The position numbers and the translations under genes are program-made. A model generated the notes under the pieces. That model did not search any database. It was not told where the DNA came from and saw nothing but the letters and a program-made list of their open reading frames with translations. 64,000 bases of DNA from Phycisphaerales bacterium. Its GTDB lineage: Bacteria; Planctomycetota; Phycisphaerae; Tepidisphaerales; Tepidisphaeraceae. The DNA is taken from positions 1 through 64,000 of the forward strand of contig JADLBV010000091.1 in NCBI GenBank assembly GCA_020847545.1, written 5' to 3'. This document shows positions 8,202 through 17,052 of this stretch, piece by piece (the stretch's first letter is position 1; every line of letters begins with the position of its first letter).

Positions 8202-9578
8202 TCAGACCCGCGCCGGTTGACGGGCACCAGCCTTGGCCGACTGCGCCTTGAGGGCCTTGTCCATCTGTTCGATCCAGGCCGTCAGTTCGGCCAGTTGTTT
8301 GCGGGATTGTTCCAGTGTGCTGGGGGCGGTCGGCTCCTGTTGTAAAAACTGCACGATTTTTGGCCGGGATAGCACCGCCAGATCAAATTCGGCGTTGGTT
8401 CCCGCAACGTAGGCGCCGATGTTCACCATATCCTCGATCTCGTGATAAACGGCCGTCAGCGACAAAATTCGACGGGCCATGCGCACATGGTCCGGGTCGG
8501 TCACATCGCCACGCACTCGGCTGATGCTTTGAAGGACATCGATGGCGGGGAAATGTCCTCGATTGGCCAGAGATCGGCTGAGCCACAGGTGGCCATCGGT
8601 GATCCCTTTGACGGCATCGGGGATCGGCTCGTTAAAGTCATCCCCCTCAACCAACACGGTGTAAAAGCCGGTGATCGAACCGGTGGCGGTGGTGCCGGCC
8701 CGTTCGAGCAATTCGGGGATCAGGGCGAAGACACTGGGCGGGAAACCCTTGGTGGCGGGCGGTTCGCGTGCCGCCAGCCCGATCTGACGTTGAGCCTGGC
8801 ACAAACGGGTCAGTGAATCCATCAGAAGCAGGACATTCAACCCCTGATCGCGGAAATATTCGGCGATGGTCGTGGCAACCTTGGCGGCGCGGACGCGAAG
8901 CAGCGCTGGATCGTCGCTGGTGGAGACGATCACGACACAGCGCGCCATGCCGTCGGGACCGAGGCTGTTGTGGAGAAATTCCTGTACTTCGCGGCCGCGT
9001 TCACCGATCAGGGCGATAATCGAAACATCGGCGCTGGTGTGCTTGGCGATGGAGGACATCAGGGTGCTTTTGCCGACACCCGGGCCGGAGAAGATGCCCA
9101 TGCGCTGGCCAAGGCCGCAGGTGTGCAGGGCGTCGATGGATCGCACGCTGGTCCCGATGGGTTTGCGGATGTTGACCCGATCCAGAGGAGTGACACCCCG
9201 GCCATCAATACGGCGGGATTCGCTCAGCAATAGCGGCCCCTGATTGTCAATCGGCTCGCCAAAACCATTGAGAACCCGCCCAAGAAGCTGATGGGAACAC
9301 CAGATTCGAGGCGCGGCTTCGACATTTTCCACACGGTCGCCACGGGCGACGCCAACCGGCGCGGTGAGGGGCATCAGGAGGGTTTTGTCACCCTGAAATC
9401 CGATCACCTCGGCCACACTGGATCGGCCGCCAAGGCTGTGAATTCGACAACGCGAACCCAACGGCAAAGGGAGGGCAATGGCCTCGATGGTCAGGCCGCT
9501 GATGGAGTCCACCTGACCGGCCACGCCGAATGGCATGGCGCCATGAACCGCTTCGAGTTGTGCGGAAAGATAACTCAT
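8202..9578 (-). CDS. fliI: Flagellum-specific ATP synthase FliI
   Basis: A protein of 458 residues, the normal length for this F1-beta-like hexameric ATPase that energises type III export. The Walker A GPGVGKST lies at residues 165-172; the catalytic region IALIGERGREVQEF and Walker B VLLLMDSLTRL follow. The FliI/YscN family signature PPATKGFPPSVF is also present. Four bases separate its ATG from the fliH stop. Confidence 0.95.
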   Translation of the reverse strand: MSYLSAQLEAVHGAMPFGVAGQVDSISGLTIEAIALPLPLGSRCRIHSLGGRSSVAEVIGFQGDKTLLMPLTAPVGVARGDRVENVEAAPRIWCSHQLLGRVLNGFGEPIDNQGPLLLSESRRIDGRGVTPLDRVNIRKPIGTSVRSIDALHTCGLGQRMGIFSGPGVGKSTLMSSIAKHTSADVSIIALIGERGREVQEFLHNSLGPDGMARCVVIVSTSDDPALLRVRAAKVATTIAEYFRDQGLNVLLLMDSLTRLCQAQRQIGLAAREPPATKGFPPSVFALIPELLERAGTTATGSITGFYTVLVEGDDFNEPIPDAVKGITDGHLWLSRSLANRGHFPAIDVLQSISRVRGDVTDPDHVRMARRILSLTAVYHEIEDMVNIGAYVAGTNAEFDLAVLSRPKIVQFLQQEPTAPSTLEQSRKQLAELTAWIEQMDKALKAQSAKAGARQPARV

Positions 9579-9582
9579 GGGT

Positions 9583-10284
9583 TCAGATGGATGATTGTTC
9601 CTGTGGCAGCAAATCGGCCACGATCCGGTCCAATTGGGCGTTTAAGTCGGCGTCCACAGAGCCATGCGCGGTAAAAATCCGGCATCCACCGGGGGCCAAT
9701 TCAGGGTCTTCGACCACCTCGACGTGGCGCGATTGGGACCATTGCAGTTGCAGCCGGGGCAGGGCATCGGCGAGGGTTGATTTTTGGGTGGGGTGGATGG
9801 CAATGCGGACATCAGCCGCGTGAACGACCAGTTTCATCGCATCGCATAAATTTTGTTCCAGAACCTGTGGGTCCAGCTCACCCTGTCGGCGGGTGATTCG
9901 CCGGGCGATGCTGATTGCCAGCTCAACCACTTCAGTCAGTGCCTGGGCTTCGAGCCCCTGGCGGGATTGATCGATCTGTGCGGTTGCCCCGGTGATGGCG
10001 GCGATGGCGTTGGTCAAGGCGGTACGGTGTTCATTCAGGGCCTGTTCGTGACCTGCCTGTTTGCCCTGACGAAGCCCGGAGGCGAACCCTTCCTGCCGGC
10101 CGGTTTCAGCGCCATCGATGGCGGCCTGCTGTTTGAGCAGTTCGGCTTCCCGCTGCGCTTCGGCAAGGATGGATTCGGCCTGTTGTGTGGCCCGCCGCAG
10201 GATGGCGCGGGCCTGATCCTCGATGCTTTTCATCGAGAAGGCGGCCAGCGCGACAGGCGCCTGGTTGGCTTTGATGAGGGGCAT
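9583..10284 (-). CDS. fliH: Flagellar assembly protein FliH
   Basis: A protein of 233 residues with a long N-terminal helical region rich in Ala, Gln and Glu (RATQQAESILAEAQREAELL). A C-terminal domain follows with the V-ATPase subunit E/FliH pattern (EVVELAISIARRITRRQGEL, then VRIAIHPTQ). FliH forms the peripheral stalk and negative regulator of FliI. Its ATG directly abuts the fliG stop codon with no gap, which suggests translational coupling. Confidence 0.85.
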   Translation of the reverse strand: MPLIKANQAPVALAAFSMKSIEDQARAILRRATQQAESILAEAQREAELLKQQAAIDGAETGRQEGFASGLRQGKQAGHEQALNEHRTALTNAIAAITGATAQIDQSRQGLEAQALTEVVELAISIARRITRRQGELDPQVLEQNLCDAMKLVVHAADVRIAIHPTQKSTLADALPRLQLQWSQSRHVEVVEDPELAPGGCRIFTAHGSVDADLNAQLDRIVADLLPQEQSSI

Positions 10285-11292
10285 TTAGACCACCATCTCC
10301 TTCTCGCCACCGCGGCCGGCGATGATGATTTCGCCGGCATCCTCGAGCCGACGCACAATGTCCACGATCTTCTGTTGTGCGGCCTCCACGTCGCTGACGC
10401 GAACCGGCCCCATGTATTGCATGTCCTCCTGTATAAGCTGGGCGGCTCGTTCGGACATATTCTTGAAAATTTTCTGTTTCAATTCCTCGCTGGCGGTCTT
10501 GAGGGCCAGCGACAGTTCCTCGTTGTCCACTTCCTTGAGGACCGACTGAATCCCCTTGTCGTTGACCAGCAGAATATCCTCGAAGACGAACATGAGCCGG
10601 CGAATCTGCTCGACCAGATCGGGGTCCTCGGCTTCGAGGCCTTCCATGATCCCCTTCTCGGTGGAGCGGTCGGCGAGGTTGAGGATTTCGGCGACTGTAT
10701 CGACGCCGCCGGCTTTCTCGAAGGTCTGGCTGACGATGTCGCTGAGGCGATGTTCCAGGCCGCGTTCAACCTCCTTGATGACCTCGGGGTTGGTCTGCTC
10801 CATATTGGCGACGCGCTTGACGACCTCGATTTGTTTCTGGCTGGGCAGGCCGACAAGAATTTCAGAGGCTTTCTGGGCCGGCAGATGGGCCAGAATCAGC
10901 GCGATCGTCTGCGGGTGTTCATCCTGAATGAACGTCAGCAGGTTTTCGCTTTCGGCCTTTTGTAAAAAAGAAAAGGGGGTCGTCTGAACCTGCTGGGTGA
11001 CCTGTTTGATGACACGGTCGGCGTCATTTTCGCTCAGTGATTTTTTCAACAGCGACTTGGCGTATTCCAAACCCCCTTCGCTCAGATACGAATTGGCCAG
11101 CGCCAGGTTGTAAAATTCGCCGAAGACATCCTTTCGCGAACCCAGCGAGATTTCGCCAAGCGATGCGATTTCGCGGCTGACTTCCTCGACCGCCTCGGCT
11201 GAGAGGCGCTTGAGAATCTCGGCCGCCTGGTCCTGTTCAAGGGACAACAGCAGCACCGCCGCCTTTCGCACACCACTGAGATCACCGGCCAT
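10285..11292 (-). CDS. fliG: Flagellar motor switch protein FliG
   Basis: A protein of 335 residues, the typical length. FliG_N (GVRKAAVLLLSLEQDQAAEIL), the middle domain with the conserved EHPQTIALILAHL, and the C-terminal torque domain (RRLMFVFEDILLVNDKGIQ, LALKTASEELKQKIF) are in order. It links the FliF ring to the C ring and contacts the stator. Charged residues of the torque helix appear conserved by eye. Confidence 0.96.
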   Translation of the reverse strand: MAGDLSGVRKAAVLLLSLEQDQAAEILKRLSAEAVEEVSREIASLGEISLGSRKDVFGEFYNLALANSYLSEGGLEYAKSLLKKSLSENDADRVIKQVTQQVQTTPFSFLQKAESENLLTFIQDEHPQTIALILAHLPAQKASEILVGLPSQKQIEVVKRVANMEQTNPEVIKEVERGLEHRLSDIVSQTFEKAGGVDTVAEILNLADRSTEKGIMEGLEAEDPDLVEQIRRLMFVFEDILLVNDKGIQSVLKEVDNEELSLALKTASEELKQKIFKNMSERAAQLIQEDMQYMGPVRVSDVEAAQQKIVDIVRRLEDAGEIIIAGRGGEKEMVV

Positions 11293-11319
11293 GTTCGCCT
11301 TCCAATCCGCAATCCATTA

Positions 11320-12975
11320 TCAGGTGCGATTCAACCAACGTTTGACCAGATTCGCCGCCGCTTCCGGGTTTTCCTTGACCAGCGTGGAGACTTGTCCGAG
11401 CATCTGCTGGGTCCGAACGGCATCCTCATCCAGTTCCATCCCATCCAGCGCCGGGTCGCCTTCGCCGGCCTCGCCGACCAGATGTTCACCAGCGGTCAAC
11501 GCCTGTGGCACTTCCGGCTCGAGGGCCGCCGCCGCAATCGCCGGCACGGGAGCGCCCTTTCGCACCATCATCATCACCATGAAAAGACTGATGACCGCCA
11601 GCACGCCGACGCCGATCTCCTTGATGTGGCCACCCAGCATGAGGGTGACCGGCGAGGAGACCGCCGCAGTTTGCTCAGCCGCCAATGCCAGGTCGGCCGT
11701 GACATCGGCATAGGTGGCCACGGAGACATCCGTATCCTCCTTCAGGCCGGTGCATTTTTTGATCCCATCCCGGATGCTCGCCAGTTCACCCTCCATCAGG
11801 TCCTTCAACTGGGCATCGGATGGATCGCCCGTGGAGGCCGTGTGCAGGGTCTTGTACATCCGCACGAAATAACTCCGCGGCACGCGCACCGAAGCGCCCA
11901 CCACGGTTGGCTTGCCCGCGGGGGTGCGGCTGGAGACCGTCCTTTGGCTGGGGATCAGCGTGAATTGCGTTTTGTCTTCTGAAGATGTGCTGGTGGTGTT
12001 GTCGCCGCCACCGCCGCCATCGATGCTGATTTGGGTATTGGCCGAAGCGCCGACATCCGCAATCCCCTTGCTGGCGGAAGACCCTTCCTCGGTGCGGTTG
12101 CTGATGGTCGTTTCCTTGTATAGGAAATTGTTTTTATCGACGATGACTTCCTGCGCCTGTTCGGAACGGATGTTCACATCCACCGTGACCGAGGCGATCA
12201 ACCCCTGGATATAGGAAAACTGCTCGCGAATCTTGTCCTCCATCAGGTGTTCGCTCTGGTATTTCCATTCCAGTTGATCGCCGGCCAACACCGAATCATC
12301 CTCGCGATCCTGAACCGGATAGGACCGGCCATCGACGATCACGGTGATGTTTTTGCGTTGCAGGCCGGCCTGCGCCCCCACCACCGCATCGGCCGATGCG
12401 ACCACGAGTCGTTTGACATCAAACCGTTCACCGCTGCGGGTCTGGATGGTGACCATCGCGGTGGGTGAGATCGAATTTTTGCCCAGCCGCACCTCATCCT
12501 TGGGATCAATCAAAACCGTGGCGCTGCTGACGCCGGGATAATTGCCGATGACCTTCGCCAGCGTGATCTGCTTGGCCTGGATGTACATCGCCTGCACCTG
12601 GCTGTTGGGCATGAAGGCGTTGATCTGCTTGGCGATGATGTCAAAGCCGGTTTCGGTGTTGCGCGGCAGGAGCTGTTCGTAGCTGAGATCCGCCAGGGCC
12701 TCATATTTGCGGTCCGTGGGGACCATCACCCGGTCGCCGTTGACCTGATAGCGGATGCCGCGGGAGGCCAGCTTGGTGGTGACGCGGGAAATTTCATCCG
12801 CCGTGAACGGCTGGTCGAGCAGCGCTTCCATCTCGGCCGTGCCGGCGTAACGCGCCCAATAGAGCATCGTCATCACCATGATGGTGACCAGCGCCGCCAC
12901 CAGCATCTTCTGGCTGGCGCTCAGGCCCGACAACTGTTGCTGGATACGCAGCAACTGCGATTTGATCACGTCCAT
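11320..12975 (-). CDS. fliF: Flagellar MS-ring protein FliF
   Basis: A protein of 551 residues. A first membrane helix lies near residues 23-45 (MLVAALVTIMVMTMLYW), followed by the YscJ/FliF ring-building motifs (LSYEQLLP, YPGVSSATVLIDP). A second membrane helix is near 455-475 (VLAVISLFMVMMMV), and the C-terminal tail that binds FliG (LVKENPEAAANLVKRWL) follows. A Gly/Ser/Asp-rich insert (SIDGGGGGDNTTSTSSEDK) sits in the periplasmic part. The ribosome binding site GGGAGG precedes the ATG. FliF is the first-assembled inner-membrane ring of the basal body. Confidence 0.95.
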   Translation of the reverse strand: MDVIKSQLLRIQQQLSGLSASQKMLVAALVTIMVMTMLYWARYAGTAEMEALLDQPFTADEISRVTTKLASRGIRYQVNGDRVMVPTDRKYEALADLSYEQLLPRNTETGFDIIAKQINAFMPNSQVQAMYIQAKQITLAKVIGNYPGVSSATVLIDPKDEVRLGKNSISPTAMVTIQTRSGERFDVKRLVVASADAVVGAQAGLQRKNITVIVDGRSYPVQDREDDSVLAGDQLEWKYQSEHLMEDKIREQFSYIQGLIASVTVDVNIRSEQAQEVIVDKNNFLYKETTISNRTEEGSSASKGIADVGASANTQISIDGGGGGDNTTSTSSEDKTQFTLIPSQRTVSSRTPAGKPTVVGASVRVPRSYFVRMYKTLHTASTGDPSDAQLKDLMEGELASIRDGIKKCTGLKEDTDVSVATYADVTADLALAAEQTAAVSSPVTLMLGGHIKEIGVGVLAVISLFMVMMMVRKGAPVPAIAAAALEPEVPQALTAGEHLVGEAGEGDPALDGMELDEDAVRTQQMLGQVSTLVKENPEAAANLVKRWLNRT

Positions 12976-13060
12976 CTTTCGGCCCTCCCTGGCCTAAAAG
13001 ATTTCACAAACACACCTTGTTCAACTTGTCCACGCGGCTCCGCCGCGCGACAACCAACCG

Positions 13061-13369
13061 CTACATTGCGATATTCTTGATCTCCTCATAGGCGTCCATG
13101 AGTTTGGACCGAATCGCCAACAGCGTCTTGAACGCCAGGTCGGATTTTTCCATCGCCGTCATGACGCCGGTGACATCCTCTGACTTGCCGGTGGCAAGGT
13201 CCTCAACCGCCTTGCTGGCATCCATCTGAAGCCGCGACACCTCGTCGATACTGTTTTTGAGCATCTCCGAAAAGCTCGATCCGTTGGTCCCGCCCGCCGC
13301 GGAGGCTTTGGCGCCGCCGGCGGCTGTTTTCGCGGCCGAGTTTATCGCACTGTTCAATCCATCGATCAT
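13061..13369 (-). CDS. fliE: Flagellar hook-basal body complex protein FliE
   Basis: A protein of 102 residues, the normal FliE size. The C-terminal family pattern is seen (SSFSEMLKNSIDEVSRLQ, VMTAMEKSDLAFKTLLAIRSKLMDAYEEI). FliE joins the MS ring to the rod and is exported by the flagellar type III system. It lies between flgC and fliF, as in many flgBC-fliE-fliFG operons. Confidence 0.93.
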   Translation of the reverse strand: MIDGLNSAINSAAKTAAGGAKASAAGGTNGSSFSEMLKNSIDEVSRLQMDASKAVEDLATGKSEDVTGVMTAMEKSDLAFKTLLAIRSKLMDAYEEIKNIAM

Positions 13370-13393
13370 GTGGAGTCTCTTAACAAATCATCA

Positions 13394-13795
13394 TCAGGCA
13401 ATCAACCGCAGCGTCGAATTCAACATCGCCTTGGTCACTTCCATCATCGTGACATTGGCCTCATAGGCCCGCGACGCCTCCATGGCGTTGACCTGTTCGA
13501 TGGCCAGATCGATGTTGGGATATTTGACATAACCATTGGCATCCGCATCCGGGTGTCCCGGTTCATATTGCGTGCGGAAGGGGGTTTTATCGATCTCGAT
13601 CTGCGCGTGAACGCCCGGTTTGTTGCGATTTCCCGCCATTCCGGCCGCCATTGAGACAAACCGCCGACGGAAGGGAATTTTTTCCCCCTTCTCGTTGCGG
13701 GTGGTGTTGATGTTCAAAATGTTCGCGGCGATGGTGTCCATCCGCACGCGCTGGGCCTGTAATCCACTGGCCCCAACGTCCAGAATATCAAACAT
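13394..13795 (-). CDS. flgC: Flagellar basal-body rod protein FlgC
   Basis: A protein of 133 residues. It has the N-terminal rod motif (GLQAQRVRMDTIAANILNIN) and the C-terminal FlgC/FlgG helix (NVTMMEVTKAMLNSTLRLIA), with NGYVKYPNIDLAIEQVNAMEAS-type residues in between. It forms part of the proximal rod. It is 29 bases after flgB. Confidence 0.95.
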   Translation of the reverse strand: MFDILDVGASGLQAQRVRMDTIAANILNINTTRNEKGEKIPFRRRFVSMAAGMAGNRNKPGVHAQIEIDKTPFRTQYEPGHPDADANGYVKYPNIDLAIEQVNAMEASRAYEANVTMMEVTKAMLNSTLRLIA

Positions 13796-13824
13796 GAATC
13801 ACCATCCTTTCAACGGCATCGTTT

Positions 13825-14226
13825 TTACGCGATGCGCTCCTTGAGCGCCATTTCCATTGCCGCGTACTGCTTGCGGAGCAGTTCCACGACAAAGTTGTGC
13901 ATCATGGCGTTCTTGGCCTGATCGGTCATCAACTGCTCCATGGAACGGTTGTTGCCATCGTGAAACAGCACATTGCGCCGGGGGTGTTCGATCTCGGCGT
14001 CGATGTCGGCAAATCCAATCGCACCCGGGCCGGCCGCATCCCGCAGCGCAACCCGATTGCGGAGCATTTCCTGAAACTTTTCCACCGACAGATCCTTCTG
14101 GCGGTAGTTGGGCGTGTCGATGTTGACGACATTCTCCGCGATCAGGCGGTGACGCGCGGCCGTGAACTTGAGCACCCGCTCCAGCAGCGGCGCGTTTCCC
14201 TGATTCAAAAGCCGTTCAACAAACAT
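13825..14226 (-). CDS. flgB: Flagellar basal-body rod protein FlgB
   Basis: A protein of 133 residues with the FlgB pattern: RHRLIAENVVNIDTPNYRQKD at the N-terminus and a C-terminal helix (MTDQAKNAMMHNFVVELL). A proximal rod component and first gene of the basal-body operon. The ATG at 14226 has no good ribosome binding site. It lies only about 4 bases from the start predicted for the sigma-54-like promoter upstream. Confidence 0.94.
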   Translation of the reverse strand: MFVERLLNQGNAPLLERVLKFTAARHRLIAENVVNIDTPNYRQKDLSVEKFQEMLRNRVALRDAAGPGAIGFADIDAEIEHPRRNVLFHDGNNRSMEQLMTDQAKNAMMHNFVVELLRKQYAAMEMALKERIA

Positions 14227-14240
14227 AGCCCGTACTCACT

Positions 14241-14256
14241 TATCAAAACCCGTGCC
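14241..14256 (-). promoter_or_regulatory. Sigma-54 (RpoN)-type promoter of the flgB operon
   Basis: Minus-strand TGGCACGGGTTTTGAT fits the -24/-12 consensus TGGCACG-N4-TTGCW except for A in place of C in the -12 element. The predicted start is near 14230. The next gene upstream encodes a sigma-54 activator, which supports the call; the -12 mismatch and the very short leader weaken it. Confidence 0.55.
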
Positions 14257-14301
14257 ACCGACAAGCGGGAGAAAATTCCCTAAAAACCCGCCGGTCTTTC
14301 A

Positions 14302-14357
14302 TGCAATCCCGCGCAATCCCTGCGCACCATGTGCAATTCACGCGCAATTCATGCGCG
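14302..14357 (-). promoter_or_regulatory. Candidate enhancer: three phased TGC/GCA palindromes upstream of flgB
   Basis: CGCGCA-N5-TGCGCG (14341-14357) is a perfect 6-bp inverted repeat. TGCGCA-N3-TGTGCA (14321-14335) matches at five of six arm positions, and TGC-N8-GCA lies at 14302-14315. Their centres (14349, 14328, about 14308.5) are 20-21 bp apart, two turns of the helix. They lie about 78-119 bp before the predicted start, where NtrC-type activators bind. Binding by the adjacent regulator is inferred. Confidence 0.45.
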
Positions 14358-14362
14358 ATGAT

Positions 14363-15730
14363 TCACACGCTGATCTCGACCATCTCGACCCCTTCTTCAC
14401 GCCATTTTTTCAATTTCATGCCCAAGGTCCGCACGCCGATGCCCAACGCTCCGGCCGTCTTGATGCGGTGCCCTTTGAACCGTTCCAGCGTGCTGAGGAT
14501 GACCTGTTTCTCGACATCCGCCAGCGGCTTGCCGGCCAGGTCGCCCACTTGTTCGGCCGAGCGGGTTTTGAGCCAGGGTTCGATCGTGGAGGCCCGCACA
14601 ACCCCTTCCTGTCGTTCCAATACGCTGGCGCGTTCGATGATGTTCTGCAATTCACGCACGTTTCCCGGCCAGGGATATTTTTCCAGCAGCCGCATCGCTT
14701 CCGATTCGATATGCCGAAAGGCCGAGTTTTCGCGGCGGGCGATCTGATGCAGAAAATGGCGGGCCAGTTCCGGCACATCCTCCGAACGGCTTCGCAATGG
14801 CGGCAGATCCATCGGCACGACATTCAACCGGTAATACAAATCCTGCCGAAACCGGCCGGATTGCACTTCTTCTTCCAGATCGCGGTTGCTGGTCGCCACC
14901 ACGCGCACATCCACCTGCTGCGTGAGGCTGCTGCCTACCCGTTCAAACTGGTTTTCCTGCAACACCCGCAGCAGCTTGGCCTGCAAGGCCGGCGCGATCT
15001 CGCTGATCTCATCCAGCAGCAACGTCCCCCCATCCGCCAGTTCAAATCGCCCGCGACGAAGCCGGTCGGCACCCGTGAAAGACCCCTTTTCATGGCCGAA
15101 CAATTCACTTTCCAGCAGATTTTCGCTTAACGCGGCACAATTGACCGCCAGCATCGGCCGGTCGCGCCGTTCCGATGCCTGATGAATCGCCCGCGCCACC
15201 AGTTCCTTGCCCGTGCCCGATTCGCCGCGGATCAAAACGGTTGCGCTGCTCCGGCCGATCTGTTCGATGGTCTGACGAATCCCCTTCATCGACTCGCTGG
15301 AGCCAATCAGCGGCCGCTGGGCCGACAATTCGGTCATGCTCCGCAAGGCGGCGTTTTCCTTGATCAGCCGATTGTGTTCCAACGTCCGCTCCACCAGCAG
15401 CTTGATCTCCTCCCCATCAAACGGCTTTTGGATGTAGTCATACGCCCCCAGTTTCATCGCCTCGACCGCCGTCTGCACGGTGGCGAAGGCTGTCATCAGC
15501 ACTACGGGCATTTCCGGCCGCAATTTCCGTGCTTCGGCCAACAATTCGATGCCGGTCAGTTTGGGCATCTTCAGGTCGGTGATCAGCAGATCAAACCGCC
15601 CCTCGGCCAGTTTTGACGCCGCCATCGCACCATCCGCGCACGCCACCGGCTCGTGACCCTGACGTGCCAGCGTCGCCGCCAACGAATCCCGCATCATTTC
15701 CTGATCGTCCGCAATTAAAATTCGTGCCAT
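14363..15730 (-). CDS. Sigma-54-dependent response regulator (NtrC/FlrC type), flagellar
   Basis: A protein of about 455 residues. The receiver domain has acidic D8/D9, phosphoacceptor D52 (LLITDLKMP) and K102-type TAFATVQTA/YIQKPF motifs. The AAA+ domain has Walker A GESGTGKE, the sigma-54 contact loop as GSFTGA rather than GAFTGA, and the GGTLLLDEI Walker B. A short C-terminal Fis-like helix-turn-helix (RIKTAGALGIGVRTLGMKLKK) follows. ATG 15730 is chosen because it starts MARILIADD and follows GGAG; an upstream TTG at 15751 overlaps the kinase gene. It is encoded with its kinase and directly before the sigma-54-like flgB promoter, so a FlrC/FleR-like role is likely. Confidence 0.88.
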   Translation of the reverse strand: MARILIADDQEMMRDSLAATLARQGHEPVACADGAMAASKLAEGRFDLLITDLKMPKLTGIELLAEARKLRPEMPVVLMTAFATVQTAVEAMKLGAYDYIQKPFDGEEIKLLVERTLEHNRLIKENAALRSMTELSAQRPLIGSSESMKGIRQTIEQIGRSSATVLIRGESGTGKELVARAIHQASERRDRPMLAVNCAALSENLLESELFGHEKGSFTGADRLRRGRFELADGGTLLLDEISEIAPALQAKLLRVLQENQFERVGSSLTQQVDVRVVATSNRDLEEEVQSGRFRQDLYYRLNVVPMDLPPLRSRSEDVPELARHFLHQIARRENSAFRHIESEAMRLLEKYPWPGNVRELQNIIERASVLERQEGVVRASTIEPWLKTRSAEQVGDLAGKPLADVEKQVILSTLERFKGHRIKTAGALGIGVRTLGMKLKKWREEGVEMVEISV

Positions 15731-15747
15731 TGTGCCCGCTCCACTGT

Positions 15748-16584
15748 TCAAATTTTGATTTCGAACCTCGCTCCGCCTTGCTCCTGGTTTCGCACCGTGA
15801 TCGTCCCTTCGTGCGCTTCAACGATCCGATGCACAATCGCCAATCCCAACCCCGTGCCGGTATCACGGGTGGTGAAAAATGGATTGAAAATCCGATCCAT
15901 CACGGCCGGATCAACCCCCGTGCCATTGTCGCTGACCACCAACCGAAACTGTCCCTCCCGCTCCGTTGGACCACCATCAAACTCCACCCGCACACACCCC
16001 TCTTTTTCACACGCCTGAATCGCGTTTTGCACCAGATTCATCACTGCCTGGCCGATCAGCAGCTCATCTGTTCGCACCATCAGTTGCGCCGGCCCGCTGA
16101 TCTCACAATGGACATCGCGGCCTCTGGCCACATCCTGCGTCAGTTCCATCACCTGCGTCACCAATTCACCCAGATTCACGGTCGTATAATTCGGCCGAAT
16201 CTCCCTCGAAAATTGCAACACCTGACCAACCAGCCCCTCCAATCGTTTGACACCTGCCGAAATTTTCCTCACCAGTTGCAACGGCTCTTCCCGGTCGGCC
16301 AGATCACCCGCCAGCATGGACGCATACAACTGAATTCCCCCCAGCGGGTTGCGAATTTCATGCGCCATCCCCGCCGCCATTTCACCCAATGCCGCAAGGC
16401 GGTTGCGCCGTTCCAACTGACGGTTTTTATCCCCCAATTCCTCACGCAACGCGGCCACCGTCTTTTCCAGCCGTTCGTGCGATTCCTGCAGCCGTTCGGT
16501 CACCTCCGAATAGGCCATGATGATCCGACCCAGCTCCTCGATTCGCTGGCCCGCATCCGAAATTGGCTTGACCGTTGCGTTCAT
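15748..16584 (-). CDS. Soluble sensor histidine kinase (FlrB/FleS-like)
   Basis: A protein of 278 residues without membrane segments. An N-terminal coiled coil (about 25-65) is followed by an H box at H75 (AAGMAHEIRNPLGG). The HATPase domain has N box LVQNAIQACEKEG, G1 DNGTGV and G2 GTGLGLAIVHRI. It is a cytoplasmic kinase expected to phosphorylate the next-encoded regulator. The kinase stop lies 18 bases before the regulator ATG. A cytosolic kinase within a flagellar locus suggests sensing of basal-body assembly state, as for FlrB/FlgS, which is inferred. Confidence 0.85.
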   Translation of the reverse strand: MNATVKPISDAGQRIEELGRIIMAYSEVTERLQESHERLEKTVAALREELGDKNRQLERRNRLAALGEMAAGMAHEIRNPLGGIQLYASMLAGDLADREEPLQLVRKISAGVKRLEGLVGQVLQFSREIRPNYTTVNLGELVTQVMELTQDVARGRDVHCEISGPAQLMVRTDELLIGQAVMNLVQNAIQACEKEGCVRVEFDGGPTEREGQFRLVVSDNGTGVDPAVMDRIFNPFFTTRDTGTGLGLAIVHRIVEAHEGTITVRNQEQGGARFEIKI

Positions 16585-16611
16585 CGCCTACCAATCCTCA
16601 ACCGCAAAACC

Positions 16612-17052
16612 TCATCCGCCGATGTCCACCCGCGAAGACCGCGCTCCATACGCGGCGGTGGCGTAATTTCGGTTCACCTGGCCGGCCGTCCGTGCGGCGC
16701 TGATCTGCCGGCCCAGATTGAGCTTGCGCTGCTGCAACATCAGCGCATCATCCCGATCCGCCGCCGTGATCCGCTCCAGCAACCGCCGGGTCTCCCCCAG
16801 CAACACCTCGGCCCGCTGTCGCACCGAAACAGCCAAACCGGCCGCATATTCGCTCCAGTTTCGCCTGGCCGGCGCGATTGTCCGTTCCAGCCGGGCCACA
16901 TCGTCCAACACTTCCTGCCGACGATTCAAAACCTCCAGCAGTTGCTCCGTCTGCGCGTGTTGCACATGCTCGTGCTGCTGCTCGGCCAGCTTTGCCAGCC
17001 GCCGATAGCAGGCCACCTGCTCCTCCAGAGCTTGAATCAACACATCGCTCAT
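16612..17052 (-). CDS. flgN: FlgN-like flagellar export chaperone
   Basis: A protein of about 146 residues, all-helical (VLIQALEEQVACYRRLAKLA, LLEVLNRRQEVLDDVARLE). The pattern and length are those of FlgN, the chaperone that holds hook-filament junction proteins FlgK and FlgL before export. ATG 17052 shares its A with the stop of the TPR gene (TGATG); GTG/ATG starts further upstream lie inside that gene. FlgN proteins are poorly conserved, so the call leans on size, fold and location. Confidence 0.6.
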   Translation of the reverse strand: MSDVLIQALEEQVACYRRLAKLAEQQHEHVQHAQTEQLLEVLNRRQEVLDDVARLERTIAPARRNWSEYAAGLAVSVRQRAEVLLGETRRLLERITAADRDDALMLQQRKLNLGRQISAARTAGQVNRNYATAAYGARSSRVDIGG

